A stretch of DNA of 64,000 bases from Clusia tigrina (taxonomy: Eukaryota > Arthropoda > Insecta > Diptera > Clusiidae): positions 166,279,315-166,343,314 of the forward strand of contig OV050030.1 of the NCBI GenBank assembly GCA_920105625.2, in the 5' to 3' direction. The translations under genes were made by a program, and so were the position numbers. This document shows, piece after piece, positions 57,271-64,000 of the stretch (the stretch's first letter is position 1; every line of letters starts with the position of its first letter). The notes under the pieces were generated by a model, which had not been told where the DNA came from, did no database searches, and saw only the letters and a program-made list of their open reading frames with translations.

Positions 57271-58861
57271 ATGGCGCATCATCAAGAAACAATTGAGCAG
57301 TTGGACAAGTTGACCAGGGCACAGTATGAAGTGGGCTCGGCAATAGAGCAACTGGTGAGCAACTTTAAAAAGGACACACAAGACCGTAAAACCATCGAAT
57401 ATGCCAGTAAACGCATGAAGACTCTGAAGGAGGCATGGCCTACGTTCGAACATCAACATCATCTCGTACTCGAGCTAGACGAAGTTAATCATGAGTACTT
57501 CAAACAGGATTATAGAGGCAACGTAGCAAACCTCTACGACTGGCTGTTCACCAAATTATAGCACATCATCAATGAGGAAGGAGAGAAGCGAAAAACGCCA
57601 GTGCAACTTGAAGTTCCCTTCCACGTCCATCAAGGAGGCTCTAACCGCAAAGACAGCACACAGCGAACCAGCCATCTGGAAGGCGATGGACTCTTAGCCC
57701 TAGTACGGCAGCAAAAGGCGTTGGTGCGTGCAATTTTTGGAGTAATTGGGGATGTGCACTCGGAAACTGATCAGTCACATCCACCAGTGTACTATGATAT
57801 CAAAACAAAACTATTGATACTATGATACGTTACCACGATAATCTGGTGCAAAATAACCAATTGATATGGCAACGAACAAACCTGGCGGAAATTGATGGTT
57901 ATGATGCGGAAAAATTCTACGAGATCGAAGATGCGCTTCAAAACGTACTCATTAAGTTACGACAACATATTCCAGTCAGTACACCGAGCAACTCCACGCC
58001 AATCCACACCATACCACAGGCATTAAATGTGCATTTGCCTAAAGTTACCTTGCCAGTTTTTGACGGTAGCTATTCGACGTGGATACCATTTCGCGATTTG
58101 TATGTTAAGATGACACATACTCAGCCAATAAGCAACACACAAAAAATGTGTTACTTGGCTGCCAACGTAACCGGAGAAGCTAAAGCACTCATCGGTCACT
58201 TGCCAGCATGCGAGGAAAACTATGACGCAGCCTGGCAAATCTTGTGCGATAGGTTTAACAATAAACGCAAATTGGTTAAAACTATCTATAGCAAGCTGTT
58301 TAATATAAAGAATGCTAGCAGTGAAATGGGCTCAACGCTTAAAACTATACACATGCAGCCAAGGAATGCATTTACGCGTTAAAAAGCCAAGGAGTTCCCG
58401 TAGATAGCTTCCACACAATTTTGGAGTATCTTTTATTGCAGAAGTTAGATAAAACGTGAAGATCCGAGTATGAACTGACGCTAGATCAGCCTCAGGAGTT
58501 CCAACCCATTGACCGCCTATTGAAATTCTTAGAAAAACGTTTTCAATCATGTGAAGACCGAGAACCGCAACACAAAATTATCAACAATAAATCGACAAAC
58601 GCGAAGTATCATTCAACGCTATTCTCAGCAACCAAGGCCGCAACGGGCTGCCTCGTATGCAAAGGCAATCACCAACTTTTTGCATGCGCACAATTCTTGG
58701 CGAAAACGCCGCATCAGCGTTTTGATATAATTAAACAACACAAGTTATGTGCGAATTGTATGAAAAATGGTCATACATCGAAAACTTGTTCAATGAGAGG
58801 ATGCACCAAATGCAACAAGAAGCACAACTCATTAGTGCATTTTGATCAACAGCTAGCTTAG
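57271..58861 (+). pseudogene. gag: BEL-D gag
   Basis: ATG at 57271. N-terminal helical segment (97 codons) ends in TAG at 57559; the same frame continues to a frame break at about 57820. The capsid domain reads 'VHLPKVTLPVFDGSYSTWIP' and 'YDAAWQILCDRFNNKRKLVK' (57822-58382). Further frame breaks at about 58350-58460 precede the nucleocapsid: CLVCKGNHQLFAC, a basic helix, CANCMKNGHTSKTC, and a Cys/His cluster 'GCTKCNKKHNSLVH'. Stop at 58861. Organisation is standard for BEL/Pao Gag. One stop and two or three frameshifts prevent a full product. Confidence 0.85.
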
Positions 58862-58936
58862 GGCCCATCCAATAACTCGGGTCGATTCAGTCAAGGGTCA
58901 TCTCAGACACTCACAACATTCGTAAGTGAGCCTACC

Positions 58937-61306
58937 GTGGAGTTACATAGCTATACCAGTGCCATAGAAAAACCACTCACCACTTCATTAGTGTCCCCGG
59001 TCAATCGTGCGGGCGTGAAACATGTGCTGTTGAGCACTGTCGTCTTAAAAGTCAATGACTTCCGTGGCAATCAATTTCAATGCCGTGCAATTTTGGACGG
59101 CGGTTCGCAGACAAACTACATTACGGACAGGTTGGCAAAGAAGCTCGGATTACCAACACAATACAATCCGCCGTACTTTGATGGAATTGGGGAAATTCTA
59201 CAACGCGGTACTCACCGAGCCAACATTAAACTTGAGTCACGATTGACTAGTTACTCAGCCCGAATTTAAGTTGTCATACTGCCAAAAATTACACATCTAC
59301 TGCCACCACAGAGTTTCGACGTGACAGCCTGGCCTATTCCTAAAAATATTCAATTGGCTGATCCTGAGTTTAATCAATCAGGTGCAATTGACATTCTTAT
59401 AGGCAACGAATGTTATCTGGAATTGCTAGTAGTCGGCCAAATCAAATTGGGAACCGGACTCCCCATATTGCAAAACACCGTGTTCGGATGGGTGCTTGGT
59501 GGACACATCACAGTTCAATCAACAGTAGTGACTATGTTCTGCGGTATTGGAGTTACGAATGAAGATGAACCATTAACCCAGCAGCTCGAGCGTTTCTGGC
59601 AGCTAGAAGAATTTGACACCAACAGCCCGCCGCTACCAGCGATAGAAAGAACTTGCGAAGCATTTTTCAACCAAACGGTGTGTCGAGCAGCGAACGGACA
59701 GTTCGTTGTGCGCTTGCCTTTCATTGATAACGCAACCCCTCTTGGAGACTCGAAAGCTATCGCATTACAACGCTTTTACGCCATCGAACGTAAATTGCAA
59801 AGAAACCCCGTCATCAAAATGCAGTATACGGCCTTCATGGAGGAATACCTGCGGCTAGGTCACATGGAAGAAGTTAGCGGAAGCATAAACCAACCCCACT
59901 ACTTCTTACCTCACCACTGCGTTCTGAAGCCAGACAGCACCACCACAAAGTTGCGTGTCGTGTTCGACGCATCAATGAAGACGTCAACAAATGTATCATT
60001 GAACAATGTGCTACTACCAGGTCCAAAACTTCAAGAAGACTTATTTGCGGTTCTTTTGAGATTGCGAGTACGCAGATATGTTTTTACAGCAGATATCGAG
60101 AAAATGTACAGACAAATTATCATGAACGAAGCTGACCGCAAGCATCAACTAATCTTGTGGAGGAACACGCCAAGCGAACCTCTGAAAAGTTACCAATTAA
60201 ACACAGTGACTTATGGAGTCACATCGGCACCATATTTGGCGATAAAATGTCTACGCATATTAGCCAAGGAACATAGCACACAATATCCGCACGGCTCCAG
60301 ATGCTTACAACGAGATTTTTATGTGGACGATGTTATGAGTGGAGCCGACACGTTAGCAGAAGCCTTGCGCGTACAGGAGGAATTGAACTCCCTCACCACG
60401 TCAGCAGGTTTTAAGTTGAGGAAATGGTGTGCGAGTAATAAAACACTGTTAACGAACATCAACGCAGAGGATCGAGCAATCCAATTGAATTTTGACAACG
60501 ATAGTTTTACCATCACAACGCTTGGTTTAACGTGGCAACCTGGGACTGATTACTTCCTAATAAGGACCAAATGGAGCACAACAGCCAAAATAACGAAACG
60601 CCAAGTACTGTCGGACATCGCGCATATTTTCGACCCAATAGGTTTTTTGTCACCAGTTGTCTCATGTGCAAAAATATTCATGAAATCGCTGTGGCGTCTA
60701 AAATTAAGCTGGGACGAAGCACTCCCTATGGACTTGCATACCTTCTGGAGCCAGTTTAGAGAAAACATCCAGGAACTTGAGAACTTGCAAATTCCACGCT
60801 ACGTATTTCCAACCACAAACGACAATGTGCATCAGAGACAATTACACGCTTTTGCCGATGCATCCGAGCAGGCCTATGGCGCTGTTATTTATGCAAGGTC
60901 GATAAAAACAGATGGATCTGTGAGTGTTCAGCTGTTGTGTTCTAGATCAAAGACTACACCACCAAAACAACAAACGCTCCCTCGGCTGGAGCTCTGTGCT
61001 GCACGGTTAGCAGCCCAGTTATTGGACAGGGTAAAACATATTTTACAATGGACAGGCGAATGCTTTCTGTGGTCTGACTCTGAAGTGACACTAGCCTGGG
61101 TCTCCGCCAGTTCGTCTTCCTATCACACCTTTGTGGCAAATCGAGTGGCAGCTTTACAAGAAGTAACGGTGAAGCAACAATGGCGTCACGTACCTACAGA
61201 CAAAAACCCGGCAGACATGATCTCACGAGGCATCAACCCAGGTCAATTCAAACAACAAGGCAGGTATGTCTTACTACGTCACAGATTCCGTCATTTACTT
61301 CAATGA
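58937..61306 (+). pseudogene. pol: BEL-D protease, reverse transcriptase and RNase H
   Basis: A single frame interrupted by one TAA (59267-59269). Protease: 'CRAILDGGSQTNYIT' with DGG in place of the usual DxG, then 'IDILIGNECYLELL'. RT from about 59880: 'HYFLPHHCVLKPDSTTTKLR', 'VVFDASMKTS', 'FTADIEKMYRQI', catalytic FYVDDVMSG (about 60315-60345), 'FDPIGFLSPVV'. RNase H: 'HAFADASEQAYGAVIYA', 'LPRLELCAARLAAQ', 'LWSDSEVTLAWV', 'DKNPADMISRG'. All catalytic residues of RT and RNase H are present. The frame ends at 61306 through a small indel; integrase goes on in another frame. Confidence 0.9.
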
Positions 61307-62689
61307 TTGACCATCGAAATTCATGGACACATCTTCAAAGAGTCACCGCATATGCACTTCGATTCATTAAAAATTGTCGTAATGTGCCAGTTCAAACATC
61401 CATCGACCTCGACGCAGAAGAAATTAAAGGTGCTACTCAGACTATAATCAAGGACCTGCAGAGACAAGCATTCAATCCTGAATATAAACTTCTCAAGCAC
61501 AACAAACCAGTTGGAAGAGGGATGAGGGAGACGGCATTATGCGGGTAGGGGGACGATTAGCAAATTCAGCCCTACCACATGAAGCAAAATATCAAGCCCT
61601 ATTGCCATATCGGAGTGATATCACTAAAATATTGATGACACACATCCACATTGATAACAAGCATGTTGGCCCAGCAGGTCTAGTAGCAGCGACACGGGAA
61701 GCTTATTGGCCGGTTAATGCGAAAACAATAGCCAGATCAATCGTGAAAAACTGTGTATCTTGCACTAAAGCTATGCCGAAGCCATTGCAGCAACTCATGG
61801 GACAGTTACCTGCATCGCGGGTTCAACCAAATAAACCTTTCATTCACGCTGGAGTCGATTTTTGTGGGCCATTTAAATTTCATTACAATCAAAGAGGAAA
61901 GACGCCACAAAAGTGTTATGTGGCGATATTTTGTTGCCTTGCAACTAAGGCCGTACACATTGAAGTGGTAAGCAACCTTACGACCAACGCCTTTATCGGA
62001 GCCTTGAAGAGGTTTGTGAGCCGAAGAGGGAACTGTCGGCATCTTCATTGTGACAGCGCGACTAATTTCGTAGGAGCACGAAATCAATTGAGACAGATTG
62101 CGGACATCATCCACAACGTAAATACCAAATCAAAGCTGATGAAATTCTGCGCACACAAGGGAATCGAGTTTCATTTCGCACCTGCTAGCTCGCCACATTT
62201 TGGCGGCTTATGGGAAGCAGCGGTTAAATCGGCAAAGAATATATTTTACAAAAGTTTGTCCAATGCCCGATTAACATACGAAGAGTTAGAGACAGTTATG
62301 GTTGAAATAGAAGCCATTCTGAACTCGCGGCCGCTGACTCCTATGTCAGATTATCCACACGATTACGCAGCATTAACTCCAGGTCACTTCTTAACAGGTG
62401 CACCACTGAGAATCTGAACATAAATTTACTGAAGCAATGGGACTTAGTCACAAGGTTGAAACAGGAATTTTGGAGTCGGTGGAGTAAGAAGTATCTAAAC
62501 CAACTCCAGCATCGCTACAAATGGAAGACCATGCGTCATAATTTACAGCCTGGTACAATGGTATTAATGAAGGAGGATAACTTGCCAGTTATTAAATGGC
62601 GGCTTGGTCGAGTAACTCAAACATTTCCTGGTGCTGACGGCCTAGTGCGAGTAGCGGAAATTCGAACTTCCACAGGCCTCACCAGATGA
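61307..62689 (+). pseudogene. pol: BEL-D integrase
   Basis: The N-terminal linker (61265-61540) is in one frame, the main part 61539-62417 in a second, the C-terminus 62420-62689 in a third; two indels separate them. Zinc domain: 'HIHIDNKHVGPAGLVAATRE' and 'CVSCTKAMPKP'. Core: aspartates in 'HAGVDFCGPF' and 'HLHCDSATNF', glutamate in 'SPHFGGLWEAAVKSAK'. C-terminal tail 'TMVLMKEDNLPVIKWRLGRV' and 'GADGLVRVAEIRTSTG'. Stop at 62687-62689. The DDE residues are complete. Env follows 28 bases later. Confidence 0.9.
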
Positions 62690-62716
62690 GGCGTCCATTT
62701 ACTCGCGCCATTACCC

Positions 62717-64000
62717 ATGTCTACCGAAAGTAATCCAGTAGAACAACCTGATAAGCATCCAGCTCCAGTAGAAGAAGCCACAAATCTCAAAGACGGCATA
62801 AGTCATACACCAGCTAAGCGAAGACGATCTGTGTCACCCTCGTCAGTATTGTTGCTATGCATATGCTTTCTAATTGCTCTAGTAGCAGGTGATGACCCCA
62901 TTACTAAGGTACCTTTCGGAAGTCAAACAGGACTCTATTTCGAAAAAATGGGTCTGACTTACTTAACAACAACAGATTGGAATATAGTTGTGTATTACAA
63001 TATGTCCCAATACTGGCTTGAGCGCCACAACATAATGCAAGGAATAACTGCAATGCAGCGAGCGTGTTCACGTATCCAAAGCGGTACAATTAATTGTGAG
63101 AAAACTGTGGACCAGTTCCGTACTAAATGGCAGCTAATCCAACAAGATGATGAGTACTTACAATACGACGAACAAATCCATCGTCAACGGCGAGACGCTC
63201 CATTAGCAATTGTTGGAAGCTTGTCTAATGCGTTGTTTGGAATTTTGGACTCCAACTATGCTAAAGAAATGTCTGCAACGATAAACGGCATATCCCGCAA
63301 CGAAGAACATCTTCTGCACCTAATTCGAAACCAAACATCGGTAATTGACTCCACTAGCAATATTTTAAAGAAATCTGACGATCAAATTCAACAAATACAC
63401 AAGCAAATAAAATATTTATATAGCCAGCAGGACAACTTCACAAAGTCAGAATCCCACCATGCAATAGCCGAAATGTTTAATGCGATGTCCGGTCGAGTAC
63501 TTATGGCTATGCAGGACTACCAACGAAATCAAGAGCTCTTTTTAGATGTACTGACGGACACACATCATGGACAGCTCAATCCTCTTCTGCTGTATCCGTC
63601 TCAGCTGCAACAACAACTGAGAGCAATCAAAGACCATCTCCTACCAACGTTACAAGTTCCCAGCAAGAATACCATTGAGATCCTTAAACTCATCTCTGTG
63701 GAAGCACGCATCACGCCAACTGAGATGATTGTGCGTCTTAAGTTACCATTAACTAATCAAGAACCATTCGAATTGGTACATGTGACTCGACTACCTATAT
63801 TGGGAGGCACTGGAATTTTCATGTTGGAAGGGACAATCGAGTATATAGTCACTAATCTACATCGAGACAAATATTATACGTTATCAGCAGGAGAATTGCC
63901 AACATGCACTGCATTCAATTCTAATATGCATGTATGCAAGCAATTACATCCAACACATCGCATTACATCAACCAATCGACTATGTGAGATGGAAATATTA
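62717..64000 (+). CDS. env: BEL-D env-like glycoprotein frame, open to the window edge (428 codons seen)
   Basis: ATG at 62717 opens a frame with no stop up to 64000. Residues about 34-37 are basic (KRRR), followed by a hydrophobic stretch ('VLLLCICFLIALVAG', about 43-57) that fits a signal or anchor segment. A furin-type site RQRR ends at residue 159 (63191-63193). The segment directly after it ('APLAIVGSLSNALFGIL') is hydrophobic and Gly/Ala-rich like a fusion peptide. A long heptad-rich, Asn/Gln-rich region follows (about 180-270). This layout is that of insect errantivirus and baculovirus F-type envelope proteins. The C-terminal anchor is outside the window. Membrane fusion is inference only. 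Confidence 0.75.
   Translation, partial: MSTESNPVEQPDKHPAPVEEATNLKDGISHTPAKRRRSVSPSSVLLLCICFLIALVAGDDPITKVPFGSQTGLYFEKMGLTYLTTTDWNIVVYYNMSQYWLERHNIMQGITAMQRACSRIQSGTINCEKTVDQFRTKWQLIQQDDEYLQYDEQIHRQRRDAPLAIVGSLSNALFGILDSNYAKEMSATINGISRNEEHLLHLIRNQTSVIDSTSNILKKSDDQIQQIHKQIKYLYSQQDNFTKSESHHAIAEMFNAMSGRVLMAMQDYQRNQELFLDVLTDTHHGQLNPLLLYPSQLQQQLRAIKDHLLPTLQVPSKNTIEILKLISVEARITPTEMIVRLKLPLTNQEPFELVHVTRLPILGGTGIFMLEGTIEYIVTNLHRDKYYTLSAGELPTCTAFNSNMHVCKQLHPTHRITSTNRLCEMEIL

Noticed and set aside
59321..61306. A separate host-type gene of 661 codons
   Set aside because: Domain order is BEL/Pao RT and RNase H, and it is in frame with the protease upstream across one stop.

Overview
This is non-coding, repeat-rich eukaryotic DNA, almost certainly from an insect and most likely a fly. 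The element families are those of Diptera: jockey- and LOA-type LINEs, 17.6-, mdg3- and Osvaldo/Ulysses-like Ty3/gypsy elements, BEL/Pao elements and mariner. I see no host gene, tRNA, rRNA or CRISPR array. Nearly every base can be assigned to a transposable element, often inserted inside another one. The species cannot be fixed from the sequence alone.

Left flank (1-6116): a cut-off mariner (M1) sits in a LOA-type LINE (LINE-1, minus strand). Next comes the leader and 5' LTR of a minus-strand gypsy element with a tRNA-Lys primer site (LTR-C1). A chimeric mariner (M2), carrying a 71 bp LOA tail, is inserted in the TATA box of that LTR.

Main nest (6117-33917): an old minus-strand gypsy element (gypsy-A) is split inside gag by a BEL/Pao element (BEL-A, 11508-29712), with a 5 bp target duplication CTAGT. 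BEL-A is itself split by a plus-strand mdg3-like gypsy element (gypsy-L, 15015-23305) and, inside its 5' LTR, by a degenerate jockey LINE. A 3,140 bp tandem duplication (14048-17187 / 17188-20327) spans the BEL-A/gypsy-L junction. A further rearranged BEL scrap (BEL-B) interrupts the gypsy-A leader.

Middle (33918-38605): fragments of two more BEL elements (BEL-E pol, BEL-C LTR and gag), a second LTR-C copy with an intact TATA box, and a 156 bp AT microsatellite.

Second nest (38606-55332): a fairly complete LOA-type LINE (LINE-2, plus) is flanked on both sides by long AT arrays. It is split inside its RNase H domain by an 11,007 bp gypsy element of the gypsy-A family (gypsy-B, 43378-54384) with near-identical LTRs and a 4 bp target duplication GGTG.

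Right flank (55333-64000): two internally deleted mariners (M3, M4), then a BEL/Pao element (BEL-D) with LTR, primer site, gag and pol. After pol lies an uninterrupted env-like reading frame with a signal-like segment, a furin-type site and a hydrophobic segment after it. This frame runs off the window. It is the most interesting protein here, because gag and pol beside it carry several lesions and it has none in the 428 codons visible.
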